64,000 bases of DNA from Pseudoalteromonas caenipelagi (GCF_013140855.1 NZ_JABBPG010000009.1:1-64000); one strand, 5' to 3'; shown: positions 31,578-42,689, numbered from the stretch's first letter. Program-made: numbers and translations. Notes: a model not told the origin generated them from the letters alone.

Positions 31578-31658
31578 ATGTGTTTCAGCTTGATAAAGGT
31601 GGGCTTCTTTGAGCTCGGCTTGACTGAAAATATGCTTGAGAAAGGGGGGAACCAATGA
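31578..31658 (+). CDS. Possible 26-residue leader peptide upstream of the giant gene
   Basis: An ATG at 31578, eight bases after TTAAGGAAAT, opens a frame of 26 codons (MCFSLIKVGFFELGLTENML onward) that stops with TGA at 31656-31658. That stop overlaps the ATG of the giant gene as ATGA. This is the classical arrangement for translational coupling. The peptide has no recognisable family and the frame could be chance. Confidence 0.35.
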   Translation: MCFSLIKVGFFELGLTENMLEKGGNQ

Positions 31659-34600
31659 GCGTTAAACAGATGTTTAATGTGTTAATCGTTTTGATTTTTG
31701 CATTAATTTCTCTTGCGGGTAAGGCATACGCAGCGCAAACGATTAGCTTTGAGAATGTTGGCGCAATGGACTCTGGTGGTACGGGGTATAGAACCGTGAC
31801 GGGCCATAGCGGTTATTTGGTGCCCAACAATTTACAAGATTATGGGCTAAGCGATACTCACGGTGTTAACCCGTATATTATCGGCTCACCACAAACTTTT
31901 ATATTTAAAGCCGATGGCAGCAATGTGACACACTTTGATGTCACTGACATTAAAATTCATGCTTATAGCAATGTTGATATAGACCTCACTAATGCGACGC
32001 AAGTTGTATTTAAAAATGCCAGTGGTGATACGCTTTCAACGCTTCAATTGTCGGCTCTGACTAGGCTTTCGAAAAGTTCTACGGCAGGCTTAGCTGACCT
32101 ATTTGGTTCTTTCGAACCCGTTGCAGGCGTGTCTTCAATCGAGTTTACGGTGCATGAATTCACTAACTCTAACAATATTTTTAACGTTTCATTTATAGGG
32201 TTAGTCGTTGATAACGTCAATGCACAGAGCGACACCACGCCTCCTGCCGTATCGTCGATTAACCTCTTCGGTACCCCCAGTGCAGGCAGCACGTCACTCA
32301 CTTATAGAGTGGTTTTTGATGAATCAGCTACCAATATCTCAACAGATGACTTTACGCTAACAACGGTTTCAGGTAATGCCACAGGCTCAATTGCCTTTGT
32401 GTCTGGTGATTCTGGCACATCAGTTGATGTTGTTGTGAGTGGCATTTCTGGCGTGGGTAGCCTGCGCTTAGACTTAAAATCGAATACTAATATTACGGAT
32501 AGCTTAGGTAACGGTAATAACACCAATGGGTATGTTGACAGTTTTAATGGCGCTGTGCATACGGTAGATAGAACGCCTAAGGTTACCTATGTAACATCCC
32601 AGCAAGAGGGGACATTTAAAGTCGGCGACACAATTAATATCAGCGTTAATTTTGATCAGTCTGTGCTGGTTACTGGCGCGCCTACACTGACTTTAGAAAC
32701 TGGCACAACAGACCGTACGGCAGCTTTTGCGAACGTATCGGGCAGCAAGGTGACCTTTAACTATACGGTACAACCAGGGGATGTCAGCGCTGATTTAGCC
32801 TATGTTTCAACATCTGCGTTGGCTCTAAATAGCGGCACGATTAAAGACAGTTTAGGAAATGCTGCGATATTGACTCTTGCCACGCCGGGAACTGCCAACT
32901 CTTTGTCTGCGAATAAAGCTATCGTGATAGATGGTATTGTACCGAGTATCAATGTGTCTGGTTCATCATCTGCAAACGGTGGATTTGGTGTATCGGCGTC
33001 AGGTGACTTAACGCTGAAGTTTTCTGAAACGATGAAGCTGGGCTCTAGTGGCACCATCACTTTAGTGGATAGCAACGGAAATGTGATTGAAACTTTTGCA
33101 GTTGATAGCACTCAGATCAGCTTATCGGGTGACACCTTAACCATTAATCCAAGTGCTGATTTGTCAGCGGGAGTGAGTTATGCGGTGCGCATGGACTCAG
33201 GCTTTTTAACTGATCAAAACGGCAATGCTTTTGCTGGTTTCAGTGATAACACCGGTTTTACCTTTACGGTTGCACCGACTGTTGAATTAAGTGTTGATAA
33301 TGCCACAATCAGTGAGAAAAGTGGCGAGGCCACAGTTACTGTCGCGTTAAAAGATGCATCTGGCAATGCAGTGACTGCCACCAATGCAGTGACAGTCAGT
33401 TTAAATACTTCAGGTACAGCAACAGGTGCAGGTACTGATTACACCTTATCTGACAACATCAGTAGCGGTGTGACGATTGCTGCGGGGTCATCTACAAGAA
33501 CATTCAAAGTGACAGCCGTTGACGATAGTGTGATTGATGATAACGAAACGATAGTGATCGACATCGCCTCAATAACGACAGACAACGCGGTTGAGTCTGG
33601 TATACAAACCGTGACTATTACGCTGGACGAAAACGATGCACCAGTATTTGCAAACTTAGACGGCACACCGGCGTTTACCGAAAATGGTTCAGCGGTAGTG
33701 CTAGATAGCAATGTTACGGTTTCTGATACCGAGTTAGATGCGCTAAATAACAACAGTGGTAGCTATGATGGTGCGAGTATCACGATTGTGCGTGCTGGCG
33801 GTGCGAATGCCAGTGATGTATTTGGCAGCACGGGTAACTTAGCTGAACTGACACAAGATCAAGCACTAGCCTATAATAATACGACGGTAGGCACTGTGAC
33901 GACAAATAGCGCAGGGTCGTTAAAGTTAACATTTAACAGTAGCGCAACCACAACGGTTGTGAATAGCGTGCTGCAAAATATTACCTATACAAACAGCTCG
34001 GAGGCACCAGGTACGGCGGCAACGCTCGCTTGGACATTTAACGATGGTATTGCCAATAGCAGCGGCACTAATCAGACGGTAGTAGCAATTACGCCAGTGA
34101 ATGATGCGCCGACATTGGATGACACACAAACGCCAGTCTTTACTGCAATTATTGAAGATATTTCTGATGCTAATAACACGGGCGTTGATATTGCCACTTT
34201 GGTGGTAGACAACTCAATCGGTGATGTCGATGGCAGTGCGGTTGAAGCCATTGCTGTCGTTGGTGTAGATAACACAAACGGGGTATGGCAATACAGTACT
34301 GACAATGGTACTCACTGGTTGAACTTGAGTGACACCACAGCACAAAGTGTCGATTTAACCACAACAGCGCGTTTGCTTGATGGCGCATTGACAGAAGCAA
34401 ACACACACAAAATACGCTTTGTTGCCAATGCGCACTACCATGGTTCATCAAGCATCACGTTTGTGGCGTGGGATAAATCAGCAGGTACGGCGGGTGATGA
34501 AGTTGATGCAACCGTTAAGGGGGGCACTGCGGCATTTTCAGCTAAGTCAGATGTGGCAGCCATTACAGTGACATCTGTTAATGATGCCCCACAACTTGCT

Positions 34601-37600
34601 ACTAATGCGGCGATTACGCTTGCAGAAGGGGCAACCACAACCATTACCAGTGCATATTTGAACGAAGGAGATGTGGATGACAGCGGTGCAGGGTTAACTT
34701 ACACCATTACCACAGCGCCAGCGAACGGTAGCCTGTTTGTTGATGCGGATAACGATGATACGTTAGATGCAGTTGAGTTGCTCACGCAAAACGCCACCTT
34801 TACCCAGCAAGATATTGATAATGGCAATTTGATGTACACGCACAATAGCAGTGACACCACATCAGATAGTTTTGTGTTTACCCTTGCTGATGGCGGTGAA
34901 GATAATGCGGCGCCACTGACAGGGCAAACCTTTAACTTTACCATTACCCCAGTGAACGACCCTGTGTCGCTAACCACACCACCTACAGATATTTCAGTCA
35001 CAGAAGATGCTAGTTCAAACTTAGACTTGTCGGCATTGACGTTGATTGATGGTGACAGTGGCAGTGTAACGGTGACCATCAGCGCAGATAAAGGCAAGTT
35101 TGCAACGCCTGCGGATGGCAGCAGTGGCGGTGTGACGGCAACGCTTTCTCAAGATGGTAAAACCATTACGCTGGTAGGCTCTGCTACTGCGATTGATACC
35201 TACCTTAATACGGCTGCAAACATCAAGTATACGGGTGAAGAGAATAGCCAAGGTGATAACCAAGCAATCATCACTATCACGGGCAATGATGGTTCTGGCA
35301 GTGTTGAACTGGCGAAAGTGAATGTGGATATTACCGATGTGAACGACGCGCCTGTTATCAACAATCTAAACGGTGAGCAGTTTGACTACAATGCCTCAGC
35401 GCAAAGCTTTGTGATTGTGAATCAAGGCAGTGCGGCAACGGTGACAGACATTGATACTGATACTTTCAATGGTGGCACGTTACTGGTGTCGATTGCCAGC
35501 GGTGCGCAGGCGAGTGAAGATGTATTAGCCATTGATGACAGCAGTGCAGCTATTCAATTGAGTGGTGGCCAGATTGTCTACAACCTAAGCAATGTGGGTA
35601 CTTTTAGTGGCGGCAGTAATGGCAGTGCGCTAACCGTGAACTTTAACGGTAATGCAAACAATGCTGTGGTTGCTGCGATTATTAACGCGATTAGCTATGA
35701 CAACAGCCAAGACTCAGCGGGCACTGCGGGTAATCGAGTGGTACGCTTTGCACTAAGTGATGGCGAAGGGGGGATATCAGCGAATGCGGATGTCACCATT
35801 AACTTAACGGTAAATACAGCGCCGACTATTGTACTTGGTCAATTACTTGATTACACAGAGAATGATGCGGCAACGATCATTGATAGCCAAGCAACAGCCA
35901 ATGACGCCGATGGTGACGCAAACTGGCAAGGTAATGGTGCAAAGCTTGTGGCATCAATCTCTGCTAACGGGTTAGCTGAAGATATCCTCAGCATCAATAC
36001 AAACGGTGATTTTAGTATTAGCAATGGTCAGTTAAGTTATCAAGATACGGTTGTTGGTACTATCAGTGAAACCAGTGGCACAGCCAATGATGGTGTGGTT
36101 ACGGGGAGTGATAGTCTAACGGTTAACTTAAGTGCAGGTAGCAATGCTATCGTACAAGCACTTGTTAGAGCACTTAGCTATGAAAACACTTCAGATAATC
36201 CGTCAACAACACCTAGAAACGTTAAAGTTGAATTAACCGATACGCTTGCAGGTAGCGTGTCTCAGTCAATTAGTATCGTGGTAAAAGCCGTGAACGATGC
36301 GCCAACAATTACAGGTACGCCTGTTGTCACTGTAGATCAAGATCAAGCTTATAGTTTTACACCTGTAGGCAAAGATATCGACTCTAAGACGCTTACTTAT
36401 ACACTTGAGAACAATCCAAAGTGGTTAAGTATCAATAAGAGTTCAGGGGAGCTAAACGGTACACCTCGTAATGTTGATGTAGGCACAACAAAAGGTATTG
36501 TGGTGTCAGTATCAGATGGTGAATTATCAGCAAAACTGACAGCCTTTGATTTGACTGTTATCAATATCAATGATGCGCCAACGATAAGTGGCTCGCCAAG
36601 AACCAGTGTTAACGAGCGTCAGCTTTATACCTTTACTCCTAAAGCAAGTGACATTGATGGAGATAAACTCACTTTTAGTATTGCTAACAAGCCGGCATGG
36701 TTAAGCTTAAATACTGCAACAGGGGCGCTGTCAGGCACACCTGTACAAAGTGGTGTTGGAACAACAAATAACATTGTGCTGACTGTATCGGATGGCAAAT
36801 TACAAGCGAGCTTGCCTGCATTCTCACTCACCGTCATTAACGTTAACGATGCGCCGACTATTTCGGGTCAACCAGCTACCTCTGTTGTTGAAGGTGATAG
36901 CTATAGTTTCACTCCAATTGCTCAAGACATTGATAGTGTAAATTTAACTTTTAGCATTGAAAACAAGCCTACGTGGGCATCGTTTAATCCGCAAACGGGT
37001 GAGCTGTCAGGCACACCAACGGGAGATGATGTAGGCGTAACGGGCAATGTCTCAATCAGTGTATCTGACGGCCAGCTGTCCGATTCGTTAAAACCATTTA
37101 ACTTAACTGTGAGTGTTCGCAATACGGCACCGAAAGCAAGTCCACAAACAGTAAAAGTGGACGAAGACGGGCGCGTTGTTATCAAAGCTCAAGTGAGTGA
37201 TGAACAAGGTGATAAATTAGCTTTAACTGTACAAAAACAACCTCAAAGCGGTGCGCTAAGTTCGACTGAGAGCGGTTGGGTATATACACCCAATGCCAAC
37301 TTCAATGGCCAAGATAGCTTTGCTTATCTTGCCAGCGACGGAGAGCTAACATCAGAAATTGCAACGGTTACCGTAACGGTTAATCCAATCAATGATGCGC
37401 CTTCAGCACAAGATGACAATATCACCCTTATTAAGACTGCAGATGATAGCTATACACTAGCGGTGCTTGGCAACGATGCCGATATTGATGGTGATGTACT
37501 GCGTGTAGAAGGTGTGACATCAAGCATCGGGAATGCAACGGCAAATGGGTCGACCATTAACTATCAAGCGCCTGAGGGTTATGTTGGCAAAGTATCCTTT

Positions 37601-40087
37601 TCTTACTCGGTAACTGACGGTAATAAAGGTCGAGCTAACGCTAAAGTTGACCTTGAGATTACAGGTAACCGAAATACACAAGCGCCCACGCTCAACGTAC
37701 CAACAGATCTAACGGTGAACGCAACAGGGTTGTTTACCAAAGTAAACCTGGGTGTAGCATCAGCAAAGGATGCTCAGGGCAATATACTCCCCGTTTCTTT
37801 AGTTGATGCGAAAACCGTATTTTCCCCAGGCAAGCACAATGTGTATTGGCAAACTCAAGACAGTGGGGGGCTGGAAACCATTGCACAGCAAGTACTGAAT
37901 GTGAAACCACTAATCTCTTTGAGTAAAGATCAGGTTGTTGCTGAGGGCTCTGAGGTAGCGGTACCTGTGTTGCTAAATGGTATTTCACCTACTTACCCAT
38001 TAGATATCGCTTACACCATTGGTGGCACAGCTTCGCAAAGTGATCACACAGCACTAAGCGGCGTTGTAACTATTAATAGTGGTACACAAGCAACAATCAA
38101 CTTCACAGTATTAGTGGATACCATTGCAGAGCAAGAAGAAACCGTGGTGGTGACATTGGATCCAGAGCTAAATCTGGGTCATAAGCGGCAAACGGTTATC
38201 CGCATTCGCGAAAGCAACATTGCGCCAACGTTGAGCTTAAACGTGCAGCAGCAAGGTGAAACGCGCATGACGGTAAGCCAAGCTGATGGTGAGGTCACTA
38301 TCAATGCAACGGCGGACGATGCAAATTCTACTGATAAGTTGACGATGAGCTGGTTATCAGACTTAAGTAACATCAGTGGTGATAGCACACGCTTTGTGTT
38401 TGACCCAACGGCTGCCTCACTCGGGGTTCATGCAATAAAAGCCATCGTGACTGACAATGGTGCACCTGCAATGAATGCAACCGAAACTGTGTATGTTGAG
38501 GTGATTGAACGCTTAGCCGGTTTATCTGATGTTGATACCGATGGTGACTTAATTCCTGATAGTGAAGAAGGCTATAAAGATAGTGATGGCGACGGTATTG
38601 CCGATTATCTAGATGCAATTGACGAATGTAACGTAGTGCCTGCTCAGGTAAACAACCAAAGCGCATTCTTAGTAGAAGGTGATCCAGGAGTGTGTTTACG
38701 TCGTGGTGCTGTGGCTGCGCTTAGTAATACAGGAGGTTTGCAGTTAGACTCTGATGAACAGCAAGGTATTGTGCGTGATACACAAGCGAGGAACAGTGGC
38801 GGTATTTTTGATTACATTGCATATGGTCTTCCTGAGCAAGGTCAAAACTACAACTTAGTTCTGCCTCAGCAATTACCAATTCCTGCTAATGCAGTTTACC
38901 GCAAGTACACGCAAGCGAAAGGTTGGGGTGAGTTTGTTGAAGATGAAAACAACCAAGTGTTTAGTGCTGCTGGTGAATTTGGCTATTGTCCACCTCCAGG
39001 TGATGCACAGTGGCAAGCGGGCCTAACCGAAGGTCATTGGTGTGTTCAGTTGGTAGTGCAAGATGGCGGACCAAACGATGCTGATGGCGAGGCCAATGGT
39101 ACGGTCGTTGACCCAAGTGGTGTTGCTGTTTATCTCAGTGATAATATGCAACCTGTGGCAAACGAAGACAGTGTAAACTTACCTTGGAATAGTAGCCTAG
39201 AGATTGATGTGCTTGCGAACGACAGTGACGCAGACAATGATACTTTAGCGCTGTCACAGGCATCAGCACAGTTTGGCATGGTTGAGATCACTGCGCAGCA
39301 AACGCTCAAGTACGTAGCGGCCGAACAGTTTGTGGGTGTTGATGTTGTGACATATAGCATTAGTGATGGTCAAGGCGGTACAGCGCATAGCCAAGTGATC
39401 GTTGAGGTTGTTGGTAACCGAGCACCTGTGGTGCAAGGAGAGCAAATAACGGCATTACACCATAAGCCGATTATCATTGATGTACTGGCTAATGACAGCG
39501 ACCCTGATGGCGATAGTTTATCAGTGAGCACTGTAACGGCAAACAATGGCGAAGTAACTATTATCGACAGTAGTAAGCTTAGCTATGTATCCAATATTGG
39601 GTTTTCTGGAGTGGATATCGTGAACTATGTTGTACACGATGACCAGGGGGCAGCCAGCGAAGGTTTGGTGCAGGTTCAGGTAACGGCAAACCGTCTACCA
39701 ATAACGCAATCGGATATGGCACAACTCTATGTAGGTGAAAGCATCAGCATAGATGTGTTAGCAAACGACAGTGATGCTGATGGAGATGAACTGACGATTG
39801 TTGAAGCATCTGCATTGCAAGGAAGTGTGAGTATTCAACAAGGTATATTGTTAGCTTACACTGCAAAAGCTGGGTTTTCTGGCACTGACACGGTTACCTA
39901 TATGCTCAGCGATGGCTATGGAGAGCCTGTTGCTGGTTCTGTTAGCGTAACGGTAAAAGCGGTAGCCGAGAATAGTGATGGTAAAGGCGAAGCAAATAAT
40001 CACAGTAAGTCCTCTGGTGGCTCATTATTGTGGCTGTATGTCTTTATGTTGGCCTCGTTAATTAGCAGGCGTTCTTTGCGTAGATAA
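31655..40087 (+). CDS. Giant secreted multi-Ig/cadherin-like protein with GlyGly-CTERM tail, cassette 1
   Basis: The 2810-residue protein has a signal peptide (cut after AYA near 26), a unique N-terminal domain (to about 190) and Ig-like domains. A Calx-beta repeat follows (about 540-660), then several cadherin-like repeats with VNDAP linkers, three putative-Ig (He_PIG) repeats (about 1545-1830), Ig-like repeats with DEDG and YTPNANFNGQDSF, an HYR-like domain (about 2010-2085) and a second Calx-beta (about 2085-2190). Thrombospondin-type-3 calcium motifs DTDGDLIPDSEEG and DSDGDGIADYLD stand near 2293-2323, then three NDSD-type Ig repeats. The C-terminus (about 2785-2810) is Gly-Gly-Ser, a hydrophobic span and Arg-rich end, the GlyGly-CTERM signal cut by rhombosortase after type II secretion. 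AAAGGGGGGA precedes the start. Likely a surface adhesin or matrix protein. Confidence 0.85.
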   Translation: MSVKQMFNVLIVLIFALISLAGKAYAAQTISFENVGAMDSGGTGYRTVTGHSGYLVPNNLQDYGLSDTHGVNPYIIGSPQTFIFKADGSNVTHFDVTDIKIHAYSNVDIDLTNATQVVFKNASGDTLSTLQLSALTRLSKSSTAGLADLFGSFEPVAGVSSIEFTVHEFTNSNNIFNVSFIGLVVDNVNAQSDTTPPAVSSINLFGTPSAGSTSLTYRVVFDESATNISTDDFTLTTVSGNATGSIAFVSGDSGTSVDVVVSGISGVGSLRLDLKSNTNITDSLGNGNNTNGYVDSFNGAVHTVDRTPKVTYVTSQQEGTFKVGDTINISVNFDQSVLVTGAPTLTLETGTTDRTAAFANVSGSKVTFNYTVQPGDVSADLAYVSTSALALNSGTIKDSLGNAAILTLATPGTANSLSANKAIVIDGIVPSINVSGSSSANGGFGVSASGDLTLKFSETMKLGSSGTITLVDSNGNVIETFAVDSTQISLSGDTLTINPSADLSAGVSYAVRMDSGFLTDQNGNAFAGFSDNTGFTFTVAPTVELSVDNATISEKSGEATVTVALKDASGNAVTATNAVTVSLNTSGTATGAGTDYTLSDNISSGVTIAAGSSTRTFKVTAVDDSVIDDNETIVIDIASITTDNAVESGIQTVTITLDENDAPVFANLDGTPAFTENGSAVVLDSNVTVSDTELDALNNNSGSYDGASITIVRAGGANASDVFGSTGNLAELTQDQALAYNNTTVGTVTTNSAGSLKLTFNSSATTTVVNSVLQNITYTNSSEAPGTAATLAWTFNDGIANSSGTNQTVVAITPVNDAPTLDDTQTPVFTAIIEDISDANNTGVDIATLVVDNSIGDVDGSAVEAIAVVGVDNTNGVWQYSTDNGTHWLNLSDTTAQSVDLTTTARLLDGALTEANTHKIRFVANAHYHGSSSITFVAWDKSAGTAGDEVDATVKGGTAAFSAKSDVAAITVTSVNDAPQLATNAAITLAEGATTTITSAYLNEGDVDDSGAGLTYTITTAPANGSLFVDADNDDTLDAVELLTQNATFTQQDIDNGNLMYTHNSSDTTSDSFVFTLADGGEDNAAPLTGQTFNFTITPVNDPVSLTTPPTDISVTEDASSNLDLSALTLIDGDSGSVTVTISADKGKFATPADGSSGGVTATLSQDGKTITLVGSATAIDTYLNTAANIKYTGEENSQGDNQAIITITGNDGSGSVELAKVNVDITDVNDAPVINNLNGEQFDYNASAQSFVIVNQGSAATVTDIDTDTFNGGTLLVSIASGAQASEDVLAIDDSSAAIQLSGGQIVYNLSNVGTFSGGSNGSALTVNFNGNANNAVVAAIINAISYDNSQDSAGTAGNRVVRFALSDGEGGISANADVTINLTVNTAPTIVLGQLLDYTENDAATIIDSQATANDADGDANWQGNGAKLVASISANGLAEDILSINTNGDFSISNGQLSYQDTVVGTISETSGTANDGVVTGSDSLTVNLSAGSNAIVQALVRALSYENTSDNPSTTPRNVKVELTDTLAGSVSQSISIVVKAVNDAPTITGTPVVTVDQDQAYSFTPVGKDIDSKTLTYTLENNPKWLSINKSSGELNGTPRNVDVGTTKGIVVSVSDGELSAKLTAFDLTVININDAPTISGSPRTSVNERQLYTFTPKASDIDGDKLTFSIANKPAWLSLNTATGALSGTPVQSGVGTTNNIVLTVSDGKLQASLPAFSLTVINVNDAPTISGQPATSVVEGDSYSFTPIAQDIDSVNLTFSIENKPTWASFNPQTGELSGTPTGDDVGVTGNVSISVSDGQLSDSLKPFNLTVSVRNTAPKASPQTVKVDEDGRVVIKAQVSDEQGDKLALTVQKQPQSGALSSTESGWVYTPNANFNGQDSFAYLASDGELTSEIATVTVTVNPINDAPSAQDDNITLIKTADDSYTLAVLGNDADIDGDVLRVEGVTSSIGNATANGSTINYQAPEGYVGKVSFSYSVTDGNKGRANAKVDLEITGNRNTQAPTLNVPTDLTVNATGLFTKVNLGVASAKDAQGNILPVSLVDAKTVFSPGKHNVYWQTQDSGGLETIAQQVLNVKPLISLSKDQVVAEGSEVAVPVLLNGISPTYPLDIAYTIGGTASQSDHTALSGVVTINSGTQATINFTVLVDTIAEQEETVVVTLDPELNLGHKRQTVIRIRESNIAPTLSLNVQQQGETRMTVSQADGEVTINATADDANSTDKLTMSWLSDLSNISGDSTRFVFDPTAASLGVHAIKAIVTDNGAPAMNATETVYVEVIERLAGLSDVDTDGDLIPDSEEGYKDSDGDGIADYLDAIDECNVVPAQVNNQSAFLVEGDPGVCLRRGAVAALSNTGGLQLDSDEQQGIVRDTQARNSGGIFDYIAYGLPEQGQNYNLVLPQQLPIPANAVYRKYTQAKGWGEFVEDENNQVFSAAGEFGYCPPPGDAQWQAGLTEGHWCVQLVVQDGGPNDADGEANGTVVDPSGVAVYLSDNMQPVANEDSVNLPWNSSLEIDVLANDSDADNDTLALSQASAQFGMVEITAQQTLKYVAAEQFVGVDVVTYSISDGQGGTAHSQVIVEVVGNRAPVVQGEQITALHHKPIIIDVLANDSDPDGDSLSVSTVTANNGEVTIIDSSKLSYVSNIGFSGVDIVNYVVHDDQGAASEGLVQVQVTANRLPITQSDMAQLYVGESISIDVLANDSDADGDELTIVEASALQGSVSIQQGILLAYTAKAGFSGTDTVTYMLSDGYGEPVAGSVSVTVKAVAENSDGKGEANNHSKSSGGSLLWLYVFMLASLISRRSLRR

Positions 40088-40115
40088 TAAATTATTTATT
40101 GAAGCTTTTTTGACC

Positions 40116-40146
40116 AGGGCTGGATGTTTAATCCAGCCCTTTTTTA
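40116..40146 (+). terminator. Rho-independent terminator of giant gene 1
   Basis: Stem AGGGCTGGAT/ATCCAGCCCT with GTTTA loop, followed by T run. Confidence 0.9.
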
Positions 40147-40359
40147 TGTTCATTATGTTAGCTTTTGCTGATACCGATATTAATCGCATTTATTTTCATT
40201 TACTTATCTGTTCCTCTTGCTGGTAATAAGCTTATTTTCGCAAAAAAAACTTAGCACTTTATTCTTGCCTGACTAGACTGAAAAGTAGGCAATTATGAAT
40301 TTTGACTGAATCTTGCCGTAGATGTTTTAGTCAAGGACCCTTGGAGCTAGGTAGCATAG

Positions 40360-41598
40360 ATGGAAAAACCAAAAGTTGAAAACAGATCTGTGTTGGATTT
40401 CGCGGATCCCCATGTTGATGAGTTACTTAAACACTCAATTCGAACACAATTAGAATCCTTACTAAAAGCAAAATTAACCACAGCGCAGCGACAACAACTT
40501 TTACAAAAGAGCTTTGTTGATGCGATGGCTCTGGTATTGAGTGATAGCAAAGTAGAGCATAAGACTTTAGTAAAAGCATTTTCTGCCATGTACGACAATG
40601 CAGTGCAATCTATGGCTTTGGCGCAGTTGAGTGAAAAGTTACTCACTAAGCAATATGTTTCAGCATCTGGGCTAATAATGTCACCCTACCATTGCAAGCA
40701 CACTATCAAAGATATTTATCGAATTCAGGGTTATGCGCGTGGGGTTGATAAAGCAATTCAAAGCAAGTTATCTCATACCGACTCAATTACGATTCTTTAT
40801 CCTGCTTGTGGCCCTTTTGCGCCATTGTTATTGCCTTTATTGAGTTACTACAAAGACAGTCAAAAATATACCAAGGAGCAGCTCCAAGTCATTTTGGTAG
40901 ATGTGCATCCTGGCGCTGTTTTGGCGCTCAAGCAGTTAGTAAAAGATTTACAGCTAGATGAATTTATTTTGCGCATTGAAGAGGCTGATGCTACTACATA
41001 TGTGCCCGAGCAGAGCATAGACTTACTGGTATTAGAGGCCATGCAGCATGGTTTCACCAAAGAAGGTCAACTGAGTATCGCTAAGCATTTGGTGCAGTTT
41101 TTAACGATAGAGGGCTTGATCATTCCACAAAATGTCTCAGTGAGGGGCATGATGGTTATTGGGGAAAACGAATTTAATCAACAGTGGAAGGAAGTGGAGT
41201 ACAGTCATTCGCTGAATATGGATGCCAGTGCACAGCAAGACCGTGTGGAGCTAGGTGAAATATTAAGCATTAACAAATCTACTTTGCTCAATATGCAAAC
41301 GCTTGAATTACAAGAAGGAATAAAGGTTATTCCCGCCAATCAGATCACCCTGCCCGCTGGTATTGAAGATATGGACAAGCGTATCTTGGCGATTTATGCG
41401 CAGATTGACACATTCGCAGAAGAAGGGGTTGGTCAGTATGACTCTGGGATAACTCACCCTCGACCTGACATGAGCTTTTACATTGATACTAAACCCCGTG
41501 ATGTTGAGCACAGCCACTTTGTAGCAAATAGTGGTGACTCGGTGCAGTTTTATTATCAGCTAAGTGGTCTACCTGGCTTTGTGCCAGTAAAAGTGTAG
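40360..41598 (+). CDS. PRMT-like SAM-dependent methyltransferase, cassette 2
   Basis: The 412-residue protein is a full-length paralogue of 28673. Shared landmarks are YVSASGLIMSP, YPACGPFAP (Tyr147), LVDVHPGAVLALKQ, the double-E loop EAMQHGFTKE (Glu226 and Glu235), and the end YDSGITHPRPDMS and SGLPGFVPVKV. The N-terminal 90 residues are the most diverged. All features needed for SAM binding look intact in both copies. GGAGCTAGG lies upstream of the ATG. The formyltransferase gene follows after 9 bases, the same spacing as in cassette 1. Confidence 0.75.
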   Translation: MEKPKVENRSVLDFADPHVDELLKHSIRTQLESLLKAKLTTAQRQQLLQKSFVDAMALVLSDSKVEHKTLVKAFSAMYDNAVQSMALAQLSEKLLTKQYVSASGLIMSPYHCKHTIKDIYRIQGYARGVDKAIQSKLSHTDSITILYPACGPFAPLLLPLLSYYKDSQKYTKEQLQVILVDVHPGAVLALKQLVKDLQLDEFILRIEEADATTYVPEQSIDLLVLEAMQHGFTKEGQLSIAKHLVQFLTIEGLIIPQNVSVRGMMVIGENEFNQQWKEVEYSHSLNMDASAQQDRVELGEILSINKSTLLNMQTLELQEGIKVIPANQITLPAGIEDMDKRILAIYAQIDTFAEEGVGQYDSGITHPRPDMSFYIDTKPRDVEHSHFVANSGDSVQFYYQLSGLPGFVPVKV

Positions 41599-41607
41599 GA
41601 GCAGAAT

Positions 41608-42543
41608 ATGCAGAAATATGCTGTTTTTACAGGTAGTTGTCAAAGTCTTACTGCGATTCAGTATTTACATCAAAGTGGCCAATTAGCTTGTGTTGTATTG
41701 GTTGATGCACAGCCAACCCCAGACTTGATGCAGCTACAACATTGGTTACAGCAAAGTGGTATTAAAACGCTTGCTTATAACCTGAGCGATGATAAAGACT
41801 TGCTCAGCCAGCTAGATAGCTTGGCGGTTAATCGAGGCTTGATTTACCTGTTCAGGCACAAAGTGCGCCCCGCATTAATCCAGTATTTTTCAGGTCACCT
41901 TGTCAATATTCATCCCAGTCCATTGCCCGATTACAGAGGGCCTTTTCCGTTGTACTGGCAGTTGAGAAATGGCGAAGATAAAACCAAATTGACGCTACAT
42001 CAAGTAACAGAGTTGCTTGATTGTGGTGATATCGCCACAGATCTTGAAATAGAGATCCACCCATTCGATACCATAAGTTGTGTGCAATACAAAGTTGCAC
42101 AGGCTTTGCCTGAACTAGTAGCAAAATATTGTCAACTTGATGAAAAACAAGGAATCACTTGGCACAAGCAAGGTGAGACAAGTGACAAAACAGCCCCACA
42201 AGTTGCACAGCAACAATTAATAGTTAATTGGCATAAGCAAACCAGCAAGCAAGTCGTCAATATGGCCCGAGCAGGCAATGCTGATGCAGGGTGTGCACTA
42301 TTTCAGTTCCGCCAAGAAATGTTTCAACTGTTGCAAGCAAGCGTTGTAGAGAGCCCTTTGATTGGTGTACAGGCGGGAACAGTTATTGAGGTCGATAGAC
42401 ACACCGGGTTAGTTATTAAGACCATTAATGGGGCACTGCGTTTAGATGTTATTGGTACACAACAAGGCATATTTGATGGTTATCGATTTGCTGTGCTATT
42501 TGGCTTAGAAGCTGGTTTTACATTGATGCCAGAAAATAATTAA
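41608..42543 (+). CDS. Formyltransferase-like protein with intact active site, cassette 2
   Basis: The 311-residue protein has the methionyl-tRNA-formyltransferase fold: an N-terminal formyl-transferase domain with VNIHPSPLPDYRGPFPLYW (Asn100, His102) and LLDCGDI (Asp141), and a C-terminal OB-like domain (about 205-305; GVQAGTVIEVDRHTGLVIKT, QQGIFDGYRFAV). These three residues form the catalytic set in the family, which uses 10-formyl-tetrahydrofolate to N-formylate an amine. It lacks the usual N-terminal GT.dFA.. pattern of Fmt and stands beside a methyltransferase, so the acceptor is more likely an amino sugar, peptide or protein amine than initiator tRNA (inference). It is the working counterpart of 29927. 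Confidence 0.78.
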   Translation: MQKYAVFTGSCQSLTAIQYLHQSGQLACVVLVDAQPTPDLMQLQHWLQQSGIKTLAYNLSDDKDLLSQLDSLAVNRGLIYLFRHKVRPALIQYFSGHLVNIHPSPLPDYRGPFPLYWQLRNGEDKTKLTLHQVTELLDCGDIATDLEIEIHPFDTISCVQYKVAQALPELVAKYCQLDEKQGITWHKQGETSDKTAPQVAQQQLIVNWHKQTSKQVVNMARAGNADAGCALFQFRQEMFQLLQASVVESPLIGVQAGTVIEVDRHTGLVIKTINGALRLDVIGTQQGIFDGYRFAVLFGLEAGFTLMPENN

Positions 42544-42689
42544 CAGTGGTTTATAGCGCTTTGTGGTGGGGTTTTACACCTAGCGTATTTGGGGGCAGTG
42601 TTTTCCAAGGTTGATAAATAGAAGTGTGTGGGTGTTATCGGTTTTGGTTGTAACAGTGCTTAAACATAACTTCAGATGTGAGATGACAA

